Below, piece after piece: positions 33,761-42,391 of a stretch of 64,000 nucleotides of DNA (its first letter is position 1; each line of letters starts with the position of its first letter). Source of the DNA: Saccharomonospora xinjiangensis XJ-54. Lineage in GTDB: Bacteria > Actinomycetota > Actinomycetes > Mycobacteriales > Pseudonocardiaceae. Below the pieces are notes generated by a model. It searched no databases. It saw only the letters and a list, made by a program, of their open reading frames with translations, and was not told the origin of the DNA. The stretch is taken from the NCBI RefSeq assembly GCF_000258175.1, contig NZ_JH636049.1:3759482-3823481 (forward strand), read 5' to 3'. A program made the translations under genes and the position numbers.

Positions 33761-35035
33761 GTGGGGAATCTCCGGTCGCGCCTCGTCTCGTGGTTCACGC
33801 GCCGCTACTTCGCGCGCGTGCAGAAGAAGGGCCTTGATCTTTCGAAGATGGCCCTGTTGCCGGACGGCGTGCTGATGCCGTTGCGCCGTGACGGTCTCGA
33901 CCCGGTGCCGGAGCTGGGCCGGAAGCGGGAAGAGGAGCCGGTCAGCAAGCTGCCCGTGCCGTTCGGTCTCAACCTGTGGCTGGTGTCCGGTCACGAGGAG
34001 GCCAAGGCGGTCCTCGGCGACGCCAAGACGTTCAGCAACGACTTCACCAATCTCGTCGGCAAGACCAGTGCACAGGCCGACGACAATCCCGGTGGTCTCG
34101 GGTTCGCGGACCCGCCCGTGCACACCCGCCTGCGGCGACTGCTCACCCCCGAGTTCACGATGCGCCGCCTGACCAGGCTGAAGCCGGGAATCGAGCGGAT
34201 TGTCAACGAGCGGCTCGACGCCATGGCCAAGGCCGAAGGCCCGGTGGATCTCGTCGAGGAGTTCGCGCTGCCGATCCCGTCGCTGGTGATCTGCGAACTG
34301 CTGGGTGTCGCGTACGAGGATCGTGACGAGTTCCAGCACCTGGCCGTGCAGCGGTTCGACCTCTTCGGCGGTGCGGGAGCGTCGCTCGGGGCGATCTCCG
34401 AGTCGCTGGAGTATCTCCTGGGAGTGGTCCGTAAGGAACGGGAGAACCCCGGCGACGGGCTCCTCGGCATGATCATCAAGGAACACGGTGACGAGATCGA
34501 GGACCGCGAACTCGCCGGGCTGGCGGACGGCGTGCTGACCGGCGGATTCGAGACCACGGCGAGCATGTTGTCGCTGGGCGCGCTCGTGCTGCTGCGCGAC
34601 CGCGATTCCTTCAAGCGCGTCCACGACGACGACGAGGTGGTGCACGGCTTCGTCGAGGAGCTGCTGCGATACCTCACCGTGGTGCAGGTGGCGTTCCCGC
34701 GCTTCGCGAGGGAGGACGTCGAGATCGGTGGCGTGACCATCGCGAAGGGCGACATGGTGGTCGTGTCGTTGAGCGGAGCCAATCGCGACGATGCTTTGGG
34801 AGTCGGTCTCGACATCTTCGACGGGACCCGGCCCCCGACGTCGCACCTCGCGTTCGGCTACGGTGTGCACCGCTGTGTGGGGGCCGAGCTGGCTCGCATG
34901 GAGTTGCGCGCCGCCTATCCCGCCCTCGTCCGCCGATTCCCGAAGCTGCGACTGGCCGTTCCCGCCGAGGAACTGGAGTTCCGCAAGACGTCGATCGTCT
35001 ACGGCGTGGAGAAGCTTCCCGTCTTTGTGGACTGA
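33761..35035 (+). CDS. Cytochrome P450
   Basis: A 424-residue soluble bacterial P450. The heme-binding loop is FGYGVHRCVGAELAR with the cysteine ligand C372; the I-helix is GGFETTASML with the acid/threonine pair, and EELLR is the ExxR motif. An N-terminal extension of about 40 basic and hydrophobic residues precedes the P450 fold. Redox partners are not adjacent. The substrate is unknown; the gene stands alone with its own palindrome-flanked promoter. GTG 33761 is probably translated from a leaderless transcript. Confidence 0.9.
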   Translation: MGNLRSRLVSWFTRRYFARVQKKGLDLSKMALLPDGVLMPLRRDGLDPVPELGRKREEEPVSKLPVPFGLNLWLVSGHEEAKAVLGDAKTFSNDFTNLVGKTSAQADDNPGGLGFADPPVHTRLRRLLTPEFTMRRLTRLKPGIERIVNERLDAMAKAEGPVDLVEEFALPIPSLVICELLGVAYEDRDEFQHLAVQRFDLFGGAGASLGAISESLEYLLGVVRKERENPGDGLLGMIIKEHGDEIEDRELAGLADGVLTGGFETTASMLSLGALVLLRDRDSFKRVHDDDEVVHGFVEELLRYLTVVQVAFPRFAREDVEIGGVTIAKGDMVVVSLSGANRDDALGVGLDIFDGTRPPTSHLAFGYGVHRCVGAELARMELRAAYPALVRRFPKLRLAVPAEELEFRKTSIVYGVEKLPVFVD

Positions 35036-35049
35036 CGCCACCCGGATCC

Positions 35050-35346
35050 TCAGCCGCCCGCCATCGCCCCGATGACGAGCAATGGCTCCGCCCCGCTGGC
35101 CACGGCGCCCGGCAGCGGGGTGTCGGGCGGCTCGTGCGACAGATCCTCCTCGCAGGCGAAGAAACGCACGAACGCGCGCCTGCGCTTGGTGCCATGGTCG
35201 CGGATGGCGCCACGCAGTACCGGGTAGGCGGCTTCGAGCGCGTCGAGCACTGCGCCCAGCGTGATGGTTCCGGTGAGGTCGAGCCGCACCTCACCGGAAA
35301 CCCCGGCCAGATTGCGCAAGTGTGGTGGAAGCGTCACACGGATCAT
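35050..35346 (-). CDS. MoaD/ThiS-family sulfur carrier-like protein
   Basis: A 98-residue beta-grasp protein ([18 protein letters not shown]) ending in GAMAGG. The C-terminal Gly-Gly is the site where MoaD and ThiS proteins are adenylated and loaded with sulfur. Its ATG overlaps the stop of the upstream BNR-repeat gene by four bases, so the two are made together. This MoaD plus BNR pair appears in other actinobacteria, and its role is unknown. A link to molybdopterin or to thiolation by ThiI is possible but not shown. Confidence 0.8.
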   Translation of the reverse strand: MIRVTLPPHLRNLAGVSGEVRLDLTGTITLGAVLDALEAAYPVLRGAIRDHGTKRRRAFVRFFACEEDLSHEPPDTPLPGAVASGAEPLLVIGAMAGG

Positions 35347-36458
35347 GGCAGCGTCTGCACCTCCACGGACAGCACGGGCGGAAGGTCACGGACGATCGGC
35401 TTCCAGTGGTCTCCTGCGTCGGCGGACGCGTACACCTGCCCTCCGGTTGTTCCGAAGTACACGCCGCATTCGTCGAGCGAGTCGGTCGCCAAGGCATCCC
35501 TCAGCACATTGACGTAGCAGTTCTCCTGCGGCAGGCCGTCGGTGAGCGGTTCCCACTCGTGCCCGCCACTGCGGCTGCGATACACCCGAAGCCGCCCTTC
35601 GAAAGGAACGTGCAGGTAGTCGCTGGTGATGGGCACGACGTAGACCGTGTCAGGCTCGTGGGCGTGGACGTCGATGGGAAAGCCGAAATCGGTGGGCAGA
35701 TCACCCGAGATTTTGTACCAGCTCGCGCCGTTGTCGTCGGAGCGCATCACGTGCCAGTGCTTCTGCATGTAGAGCGTGTCGGGGCGGTCGGGGTGTCGTG
35801 CGAGATTGTGCACGCAGTGACCGACCTCGGCGTCCGGGTCGGGAATGCCCTCGCTGACCAGGCCCTTGTTGGCAGGTGTCCAGGTGTTGCCGCCGTCGTC
35901 ACTGGCGAACACCCCCGCCGCCGAGATCGCCACACGGAGGCGCTGCTCGTCGCGCGGATCGATGAGGATGGTGTGCAGGCACATACCTCCAGCGCCGGGT
36001 TGCCACGATGGGCCGGACTCGTGGGTCCGCAGGCCGGGTAGCTCCTGCCACGAACGGCCGCCGTCGTCGCTGCGGAAGAGCGCGGCGTCCTCCACCCCGG
36101 CGTAGACGCGATCCGGATCGCTCGGAGACGGCTCGAAGTGCCAGACGCGGGTGAAGTCCCAGGGACGCTGACTGCCGTCGTACCACTGGTGAGTACCCGG
36201 CTCGCCGACGTAGGCGAATTCGTTGCCGACTGGCTCCCAGCTCGCACCGCCGTCGTCGGAGCGCTGCACCTGCTGCCCGAACCAGCCGAGCGAGGTGGAG
36301 GCGTAGAGCCGGTCTGGATCGGCGGGCGACGCGGCGACGTGATAGGTCTCCCAGCCCCCGAAGAAAGGGCCGTTCACCTCCCACTCGTCGCGCTTGCCGT
36401 CAGCGGTGAGGACGAAGCCGCCCTTGCGTGTTCCCACGAGAACCCGTACTCGGCTCAT
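35343..36458 (-). CDS. BNR/Asp-box repeat beta-propeller protein
   Basis: A 371-residue, probably cytosolic protein without signal peptide. It contains repeated Asp boxes of sialidase type: [46 protein letters not shown], and [11 protein letters not shown], which form a beta-propeller. It lacks the FRIP motif and arginine triad of sialidases, so it is not an exo-sialidase. Annotations for relatives range from photosystem-stability-factor-like to VPS10-like. It is translationally coupled to a MoaD/ThiS-type carrier protein. The start is ATG 36458. Confidence 0.8.
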   Translation of the reverse strand: MSRVRVLVGTRKGGFVLTADGKRDEWEVNGPFFGGWETYHVAASPADPDRLYASTSLGWFGQQVQRSDDGGASWEPVGNEFAYVGEPGTHQWYDGSQRPWDFTRVWHFEPSPSDPDRVYAGVEDAALFRSDDGGRSWQELPGLRTHESGPSWQPGAGGMCLHTILIDPRDEQRLRVAISAAGVFASDDGGNTWTPANKGLVSEGIPDPDAEVGHCVHNLARHPDRPDTLYMQKHWHVMRSDDNGASWYKISGDLPTDFGFPIDVHAHEPDTVYVVPITSDYLHVPFEGRLRVYRSRSGGHEWEPLTDGLPQENCYVNVLRDALATDSLDECGVYFGTTGGQVYASADAGDHWKPIVRDLPPVLSVEVQTLP

Positions 36459-36691
36459 TGAGATTTCTCCTCTGTCACGGCGGGGTCTTCCGCCACTGTA
36501 AGACTCATCACTTCACAAGAACAAGCGATTGCTTCGGAAAATGCATCGATCAGGTGTTCGGTTTTCGGGTCCTCCCGACGTGTACCAGGTCACTCCGACA
36601 AAACGAGGCAACTTCCGGCGAGTACCCCCGCATGCGTGACGCGGACTCGGGTAGTCGAAGAACGACGGCATGGCTGACCAGGGAGGACGAT

Positions 36692-37819
36692 ATGAAGGCC
36701 GTGGTGTATCGGGGACCCAACGAAATCCAGGTGGAGCAGGTTGAGGACCCCAGGATCGAGCAGCCGACCGACGTCGTGATCCGCGTGACCACGACAGCGA
36801 TCTGCGGCTCCGACCTACACATGTACGAGGGCCGCACGGTGGCGGAGCCCGGCATCGTGTTCGGTCACGAGAACATGGGGATCGTCGAGGAGGTCGGTTC
36901 CGGTGTCGCGACCGTGAAGAAGGGCGACCGGGTCGTCCTTCCGTTCAACATCGCGTGCGGTTTCTGCCGCAACTGCCTTGCGGGCAAGACGGGGTTCTGC
37001 CTGACCGTGAATCCCGGCTTCGCCGGCGGGGCCTACGGCTACGTCGGCATGGGCCCGTACAAGGGCGGCCAGGCCGAGTACCTGCGGGTGCCGTTCGCCG
37101 ACTTCAACTGCCTGCAACTGCCACGCGGGGACGAGCACGAGGACGACTTCGCGATGCTGGCCGACATCTTCCCCACCGGGTACCACTCGACGGAACTCGC
37201 CGGGGTCTCGCCAGGTGACACCGTCGCCGTGTACGGGGCGGGGCCGGTCGGGCTCATGGCGGCGTACTCGTCGGTCCTGAAGGGCGCCTCGAAGGTGTTC
37301 GTGGTGGACAGGGTGCCCAACCGCCTGCGGGTCGCGTCGGAGATCGGTGCGACGCCGATCGACTTCACCAAGGGCAACGCGCCCGAGCAGATCATCGACC
37401 AGACCGACGGCGGGGTCGATCGAGGCATCGACGCGGTCGGATACCAGGCCACGGTGCCCGAGGGCGAGGAACAGCCGGCCGTGGTGCTGAACGACTTGAT
37501 CGAGACGGTCCGGCCGACCGGTTCCCTGGGCGTTGTGGGCCTCTACCTGCCGAAGGACCCGGGTGGGCCGACCGAGGACGCCCGTAACGGAAGGCTGCTC
37601 ATCAACATCGGTCGCTTCTTCGAGAAGGGACTGCGGATGGGCACAGGCCAGGCCAACGTCAAATCGTACAACCGGCAGTTGCGCGATCTCATCATCGCGG
37701 GAAGGGCCGAGCCGAGCTTCGTGGTGTCGCAGCGGCGCCCGCTCGACGAGGCAGCGGACGCCTACGCACGGTTCGACCGGCGCGAGGAGGGCTACACGAA
37801 GGTGGTGCTCAAGCCCTGA
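36692..37819 (+). CDS. Zinc-dependent dehydrogenase (glutathione-independent formaldehyde dehydrogenase-like)
   Basis: A 375-residue medium-chain dehydrogenase. ICGSDLHMYEG and GHENMGIVEEVG carry catalytic zinc ligands, CGFCRNCLAGKTGFC holds the four structural zinc cysteines, and VYGAGPVGLMAAYSS binds NAD(P). The family includes Pseudomonas putida formaldehyde dehydrogenase and aldehyde dismutases; the substrate here is unproven. ATG 36692 has GGGAGGAC upstream; an open frame runs back to 36428. The 230-base spacer before it shows no clear operator. The strand changes from the preceding BNR gene, so both share this spacer. Confidence 0.85.
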   Translation: MKAVVYRGPNEIQVEQVEDPRIEQPTDVVIRVTTTAICGSDLHMYEGRTVAEPGIVFGHENMGIVEEVGSGVATVKKGDRVVLPFNIACGFCRNCLAGKTGFCLTVNPGFAGGAYGYVGMGPYKGGQAEYLRVPFADFNCLQLPRGDEHEDDFAMLADIFPTGYHSTELAGVSPGDTVAVYGAGPVGLMAAYSSVLKGASKVFVVDRVPNRLRVASEIGATPIDFTKGNAPEQIIDQTDGGVDRGIDAVGYQATVPEGEEQPAVVLNDLIETVRPTGSLGVVGLYLPKDPGGPTEDARNGRLLINIGRFFEKGLRMGTGQANVKSYNRQLRDLIIAGRAEPSFVVSQRRPLDEAADAYARFDRREEGYTKVVLKP

Positions 37820-37915
37820 GTCAGGGTGCCCCGTCCCGGCACGGCGAGTGACGCCGATCTGGTGTGAGACCCACGGGAGGGGGGAACACCCCAGTACCCG
37901 ACGAGGGAGGCAGCG

Positions 37916-38389
37916 ATGAGTTACTCGTCCGCGCATCCGTGGCGCGCTACGGCAGGCATGCGAGCACGTCCCGCGCTGCAAACGGCGGCCGGCGTGGTCG
38001 GAGCGGTGTTCCTACTGCTCGGAATCCTCGGGTTCATCCCCGGCGTGACGACCGACTACGACACCATGCAGTTCGCGGGGCACAACTCGCAGGCCATGTT
38101 GTTCGGTGTGTTCCAGGTGTCGATCCTGCACAACATCGTGCACCTGTTGTTCGGTATCGCCGGGTTGAGCATGATGCGGTCGGCGATCGCTGCCCGGACG
38201 TTCCTCATCGGCGGTGGACTCGTCTACCTCGCGTTGTGGATCTACGGCTTGATCGTCGGCGCCGACTCGGCCGCGAACTTCGTGCCGCTCAACTCCGCCG
38301 ACGACTGGCTCCACCTCGGTCTCGGCGTCGGCATGATCGCACTGGGTTTCCTGCTGGGAACAGGCCGGGGCGAGGCGTCGTCGCGCTGA
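37916..38389 (+). CDS. DUF4383 membrane protein
   Basis: A 157-residue protein with four membrane segments (about 20-43, 62-82, 92-112, 128-148). ALQTAAGVVGAVFLLLGILGFIPG at the N-terminus, GHNSQAMLFGVFQVSILHN and HLLFGIAGL are typical of DUF4383. The family has no known function and often appears beside stress genes. ATG 37916 follows GAGGGAGG. It stands 96 bases behind the dehydrogenase and ends before a strong hairpin. Confidence 0.85.
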   Translation: MSYSSAHPWRATAGMRARPALQTAAGVVGAVFLLLGILGFIPGVTTDYDTMQFAGHNSQAMLFGVFQVSILHNIVHLLFGIAGLSMMRSAIAARTFLIGGGLVYLALWIYGLIVGADSAANFVPLNSADDWLHLGLGVGMIALGFLLGTGRGEASSR

Positions 38390-38420
38390 CGTCGCTTTCG
38401 ACCCGAACCACACCGGTAAG

Positions 38421-38457
38421 GGACGAGGCCACCCCGCGGTACCGGGTGGCCTCGTCC
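38421..38457 (+). terminator. Terminator behind the DUF4383 gene
   Basis: Perfect 14-base-pair stem: GGACGAGGCCACCC (38421-38434), 9-base loop, GGGTGGCCTCGTCC (38444-38457), 31 bases after the stop. Confidence 0.8.
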
Positions 38458-38488
38458 TGCAACTCAGGTCGCCGGGTGAACCGACATC

Positions 38489-38572
38489 GTGTCCGCAGGT
38501 TACGCACGGGTGTTCGCACCGCACGCTGCAAACACCTGTACACAGGCTGCAAACACCTGTGCACAGGGTGCG
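38489..38572. repeat. Tandem 21-nt intergenic repeat, copy B (with inverted halves)
   Basis: Four 21-base units in register. The first (38489-38509) and second (38510-38530) read rightwards and begin GTGTCCGCA and GTGTTCGCA. The third and fourth (38531-38551, 38552-38572) read leftwards and differ from each other at two to three bases (AACACCTGTACACAGGCTG against AACACCTGTGCACAGGGTG). The array sits between two convergent genes; each half points like the gene it follows, so the halves can pair. Confidence 0.75.
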
Positions 38573-38601
38573 GACACGGCGTCGTGCGGTCAGTGCCCGC
38601 G

Positions 38602-39372
38602 TCAGCCCCAGATCTCGGCCGCCCACTCGGGGTGGTCGATGAACGGGTTGCGGTTGTGCTGGAAGCTGTCGTAGATGACCTCGTTGCGGTTGCGTTCGAA
38701 GTCGTCAACGGGGTCGGCCTCGTGCCACTCGAGCAGAACCGACAGCTTGCCGTGGTACGGCGCCGGACCGTTGTTCACCTGATCGTTCAGTTCGAGGTCG
38801 GGGTAGGAGTCCGTGCCCTCGTACCGCACGGCCATGTAGAAGATCATCCGGGCGACGTCGCCCTTGACCTCGTCCCTCGGCTCGTACGAGTCGCCGTCGG
38901 TGTAGTTGTCGGGGGCGCCATCGACGGCACTGCCGCCGTTGTCGAAGTCCTTGTTGCCCCGGATGCTGTTCACCTGGACGTCGGTGGGGCGAAGGTGGTG
39001 GAGGTCCGCGCCGGGGCCGGACGTTCCGAAGTCGCCGTGGGACTTGGCCCACACGTGCTCGCGGTTCCAGTCACCGACATTGCCGCCGTTGTCGTTCTTC
39101 GAGCGGGATTCACCGCTGTAGAGCAGGATCACGTTGCCCGGGTTGGCAGGGTCCTCGTCCGTGGCCTTGATGCCGTCCCAGACCTCGCCGTACGAGAGCT
39201 GGTCGGCGTCACGGATGATGTCGTGCAGTGCGTCCTTCAGTGCCTCACCGGTGAGTCCTTCGGTACCGGAGTAGTAGTCGTCGAACGGTGCCTCGGCCGA
39301 CGCGGGCGCACCCACGGCGACGACGAGCGCCGCGAGTGAACCCGCGATGAGGCGTCCGGTTCGGTTCAGCAT
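38602..39372 (-). CDS. Secreted endonuclease I-type nuclease
   Basis: A 256-residue protein of the EndA/endonuclease I family. Residues 1-27 are a Sec signal peptide ending ASA-EA. The nuclease motifs are DWNREHVWAKSHGDFG, DLHHLRPTDVQVNSIRGNKDF and MIFYMAVRYEG; the histidine of REHVW and the asparagine/histidine set bind the metal. It should degrade DNA or RNA outside the cell. ATG 39372 follows GAGGTCGGGG. Its 3' end faces the DUF4383 gene across the repeat array. Confidence 0.9.
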   Translation of the reverse strand: MLNRTGRLIAGSLAALVVAVGAPASAEAPFDDYYSGTEGLTGEALKDALHDIIRDADQLSYGEVWDGIKATDEDPANPGNVILLYSGESRSKNDNGGNVGDWNREHVWAKSHGDFGTSGPGADLHHLRPTDVQVNSIRGNKDFDNGGSAVDGAPDNYTDGDSYEPRDEVKGDVARMIFYMAVRYEGTDSYPDLELNDQVNNGPAPYHGKLSVLLEWHEADPVDDFERNRNEVIYDSFQHNRNPFIDHPEWAAEIWG

Positions 39373-39463
39373 GTCCCCGACCTCTTTTCGTGCGCAGCAT
39401 CGAACTGAGCCGTGTGGACGGTGGCACGGCTTCACCCTTCGGCGACACCGACGAACGTTGTGA

Positions 39464-39876
39464 CTACCCAACGTAATGTTGGTCGCTGGATGCGCGTGAT
39501 GATGACCGGAGCATGACGGCTGCCGGAACGACCGATGACAGCGCGGCGACGATCCCGCGGATTACCGTCACAGTCCCGAGAACGAGCCACGGGAGGGAGG
39601 TGATCACGGATCGGCCGAGCTGTGCTACGGCGAGTCCGTGTCCGATCAGGACGGTCATTGTCGTCGTCGTGGCAAGGCCGATGCCGAGTGCCTCCGCAAG
39701 CGATGCGCCGGTAGCGACCGCTCGCAAGGCTGGCCGCCCGTTGCCCTGGACCGTCGCGGTGTCTGGAACGCGTCGCGGCGAAGCCAGATCGAGCCGATCA
39801 CCGCGCTGCCGATCGACAGTCCTGTGTAGACGAAGGCAAAGCGGCGGTCGAAGTTCAGCGTCGCCGCGATCGCCAC
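39464..39876 (-). pseudogene. Frameshifted small membrane protein
   Basis: From ATG 39876 the frame reads TLNFDRRFAFVYTGLSIGSA and VIGSIWLRRDAFQT, then leaves hydrophobic sense. A second frame picks up around 39750-39780 with LRAVATGASLAEALGIGL, GHGLAVAQLGRSVIT and VTVIRGIVAALSSVVPAAV to a stop at 39464. Joined, they would give a protein of about 125 residues with three or four membrane segments. I do not recognise the family. The frameshift, if not an error in the sequence, makes it a pseudogene. It lies beside another decayed gene. Confidence 0.5.
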
Positions 39877-39980
39877 AGGGTCGTCAAACTGCGTTCAGCC
39901 TTCGCTGTGCCGTTCCTGACGCCGCTGTTCGCCGGGAAGGCCGCGATGCGGGAGCTGGAATCCCGCGTCGCGGCAATGAA

Positions 39981-40175
39981 CTTGACCCGAGGGAGCGGGA
40001 GGTGCCGGCGCTGATGGCGAAAGGACGGTCGAACCCCGGCAGCCGCCCGTGCTCTCGTGCGAGCGACGCGGCCGTGGGCAAGCACATCGGCACTACTTCG
40101 CCACGTCGAACCTGCCGCCCACCGACGACGCGAACCGGACGGTGCTCGGCTGTACCGCACTTCCTCAGGACGACA
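39981..40175 (+). pseudogene. Remnant of a LuxR-type response regulator (DNA-binding domain)
   Basis: The frame at 39981 reads LDPREREVPALMAKGRSN and then SDAAVGKHIG, clearly the LuxR helix-turn-helix of NarL-type regulators (normally LTPREREVLALMAEGRSN, then VSDAAVGKHIGNIFAKL). After that the frame shifts: NLPPTDDANRTVLG appears in another frame, matching the family's LPPTDDxNRRVLAVLAYLR end. The receiver domain is missing. It overlaps the last bases of the opposite gene. It is a fragment without function. Confidence 0.65.
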
Positions 40176-41229
40176 GCGACGGCGGGGTGAGTCCGTCCAC
40201 GGCACCGTCGGCACGGGGTGCCGGTGTGCCGTCCACGTCGTCGGGGCGGGACAGCGCGTCGGCGGCCATCGTGAGCCCGTGGGCTCGCAGCAGGTCGGCC
40301 AGCCTGTGATGAAGCGTGGCTCGCAGGGCGGGTTCGCGACCTTCGGTGAGTTGTTCCACGGCAGTGCTGAGGCGAAGTACCGGGTCGTCGTGGTCGCCAA
40401 GCCCGGGTGGAGCCTCCAGCACGGTGAGCGGCTCCGGCGGTTCGAGGGCGGGGATCGCCGTCGCGTGCGCCGCCGAGGTCAGCCTGCGCAGGTTGTCGAT
40501 GTCGCGCACGGTGGTGGTGATCGCGTCGGGTTTGTCGAGGTTGCGGGCGAACCACCAGGTGACCGCAGAGCCGGGATCACGCAGCACCTCTTTGCCGAGG
40601 TAGTCACGCACGCCGAGTTCGTGGGCGCGTTCGAGCTCCCACAGCGCCCGCTGTTTGCGTAGTTCGGCGACCCGTTCGAGGCGTCGGGCGTCGGCTTCGG
40701 ACAGCGTGAGTGCCACGTCGGTGGCCCACACGTAGTGACCGTTGGCCACCGTCGTCCGCTCCGAAAGAACCGCGCCGAGATCGACCGTCGCGACGGCGTG
40801 TTCGTCGGGGCCGTACTGCCTGGCTCTTTCGATCGCCCTCGCGATGACGTTCTGCTTCGCCAGTGCGGCCAGGTCGGCGGTCATCGCGGGAACTTGGGGA
40901 TCGTGCAGCCATGACACGGTGGCGGAGAACAGGAACCGGTAGTCGCGGTCCTTGGAGGGCAGGGGCAGCCGGGAGACAGTCTCGCGCCGTGGCGCGGGCG
41001 GTGGCGGGGCCTGGGTAGTCGCCTGCGCATGCCTTTGCTGGTGGGGCTCTGGTTCGTCGTCGTGGTCCGGCAGCACCGACCGCAGCACGATCGCCGTGAC
41101 CGGGCCGAGGACAACGGCCAGTGGAACCCACACCCACGTCGCCCAGTGGAGGACGAGGGCGAGGACGACGATGCACGCGGAGACGGCCGCACCTGCGCCG
41201 AAGGCGATGCGGTTCGAGGTGGCGATCAT
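40165..41229 (-). CDS. Membrane-anchored protein of unknown function
   Basis: A 354-residue protein with two adjacent N-terminal membrane segments (about 8-27 and 30-50), a Gln/Pro/His-rich linker, and a large soluble helical domain (LPLPSKDRDYRFLFSATVSWLHDP; ADLAALAKQNVIARAIERARQYG; DARRLERVAELRKQRALWELER). The soluble part resembles the scaffold region of band-7-like actinobacterial proteins, but I cannot name the family. ATG 41229 has AAAGGA upstream. It is divergent from another unknown membrane protein across a 374-base spacer. Codon bias supports coding. Confidence 0.7.
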   Translation of the reverse strand: MIATSNRIAFGAGAAVSACIVVLALVLHWATWVWVPLAVVLGPVTAIVLRSVLPDHDDEPEPHQQRHAQATTQAPPPPAPRRETVSRLPLPSKDRDYRFLFSATVSWLHDPQVPAMTADLAALAKQNVIARAIERARQYGPDEHAVATVDLGAVLSERTTVANGHYVWATDVALTLSEADARRLERVAELRKQRALWELERAHELGVRDYLGKEVLRDPGSAVTWWFARNLDKPDAITTTVRDIDNLRRLTSAAHATAIPALEPPEPLTVLEAPPGLGDHDDPVLRLSTAVEQLTEGREPALRATLHHRLADLLRAHGLTMAADALSRPDDVDGTPAPRADGAVDGLTPPSLSS

Positions 41230-41603
41230 TGCGGTGGTCCTTTCGCGGAAGGTGTGCGGAACGCGGGCGGGCGTCGGCGCGCCCCGGCCTCCTCGCGCGT
41301 CACGGGCGATCTCCGCGTGCGAAATTCTCGTTCGCCGCCCCGTCACGACGAGGGGCAACATCGGCGGGCTGCGCGTTCCGCCGGTGGTGCCCGCGCAGGG
41401 CGGTGAGGGCTGGCACGGGCATCGGGTGACGGCGCACAGTGAGTGGCGTACCGGTACGGAGGGCCCCGGCGCGACCACCTGGCACGAATTCCGCTCGTTC
41501 AGAGCAATCCGCGCCCTGCGCCTGACCACCGCGTCGGCCGTCCGGTTCCGGCGGAGGGCCCGCTCCGCTACGGTGATCGACACCGCGACGGGAGGGAATC
41601 CTG
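41230..41603. other. Divergent spacer between two unknown membrane-protein genes
   Basis: About 370 bases without a convincing gene. CGTACCGGTACG at 41447-41458 is a perfect 12-base palindrome. TACGGT at 41569-41574 may be the -10 of the rightward gene. Confidence 0.4.
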
Positions 41604-42341
41604 GTGTCCAGCGTCGGTGATCTCGCCATCAACCTGCTCGCCAGTGTCATCGCCGGTACCGCGGTGTGGCTTTTCCAGCGCGCCCGGCTCCGGCGGCGCG
41701 ACGAGCGGCGCAGGCGGTTCTTCGGGCTGTCCGACCGCGCCGAGTGCGTGATCGTCACGCCACGGCACGCCTCGTCACCCTCGCCGCACAGCGTGAACCA
41801 GCTCGACGTGGCCGCGATCGTCGAACTCGCCACTGTCGCCCGCGAGTGCGGCGCGGACGTCGCGTTGAAGGTGCAGGGGCACAGCGTGCTCTTCGACAGC
41901 GGATTCGACTCGGCGACGGAGTTCTGCGTCGGGGGACCGGATGCGAACACGCGCATGGGAGCACATCTCGCGACGTTCGTCCCCGGTGTCTCGATGGCCC
42001 CGTACGACGAGGTGGGTGACGTGCTCACCCTGCGGGCCGGCGACGAGGAGTTCCACCGCAGGCCAGGCGAGGCCGAGTTCGTGCTCCTCGCGAAAATCGA
42101 CACGGGAAGGCGGGGTCGCCCGCTGTTCCTTCTGTGCGGGCAGACCGCGATCACCAACAGGGCCGCCGCGCGCTATCTCACGGCGAACTACCGGGCACTG
42201 GCCGCACGCCACGGCATCGACGGCCGGTTCTGCCTGATGCTGGAGGTCGTGCGCCCCTCGGCGTACGGCGATCGCGTGGTGAGGGAGAGGGGCGACTTCA
42301 CCTCGGTGGCGTTCACCGCACCGTCGCCCGCGCGATCCTGA
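41604..42341 (+). CDS. Membrane-anchored protein of unknown function
   Basis: A 245-residue protein with one N-terminal membrane segment (about 5-24, DLAINLLASVIAGTAVWLF) followed by a basic stretch (RARLRRRDERRRR) and a soluble domain (AECVIVTPRHASSPSPHSVN; DVAAIVELATVARECGADV; LTANYRALAARHGIDGRF). The order suggests an N-out or short anchor with the domain in the cytoplasm. Similar single-gene proteins occur in actinomycetes without a known role. GTG 41604 has GGAGGG upstream. It is divergent from the preceding gene and 50 bases before a sensor kinase gene. Confidence 0.7.
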   Translation: MSSVGDLAINLLASVIAGTAVWLFQRARLRRRDERRRRFFGLSDRAECVIVTPRHASSPSPHSVNQLDVAAIVELATVARECGADVALKVQGHSVLFDSGFDSATEFCVGGPDANTRMGAHLATFVPGVSMAPYDEVGDVLTLRAGDEEFHRRPGEAEFVLLAKIDTGRRGRPLFLLCGQTAITNRAAARYLTANYRALAARHGIDGRFCLMLEVVRPSAYGDRVVRERGDFTSVAFTAPSPARS

Positions 42342-42391
42342 TCCAGGACTGACGGCGTGCCTGAGGCCCAGCCCTTGCTACGTTGTCGCGC

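Noticed and set aside
35343..36458. BNR protein as a second sialidase
   Set aside because: It has Asp boxes but no FRIP motif, arginine triad or signal peptide.
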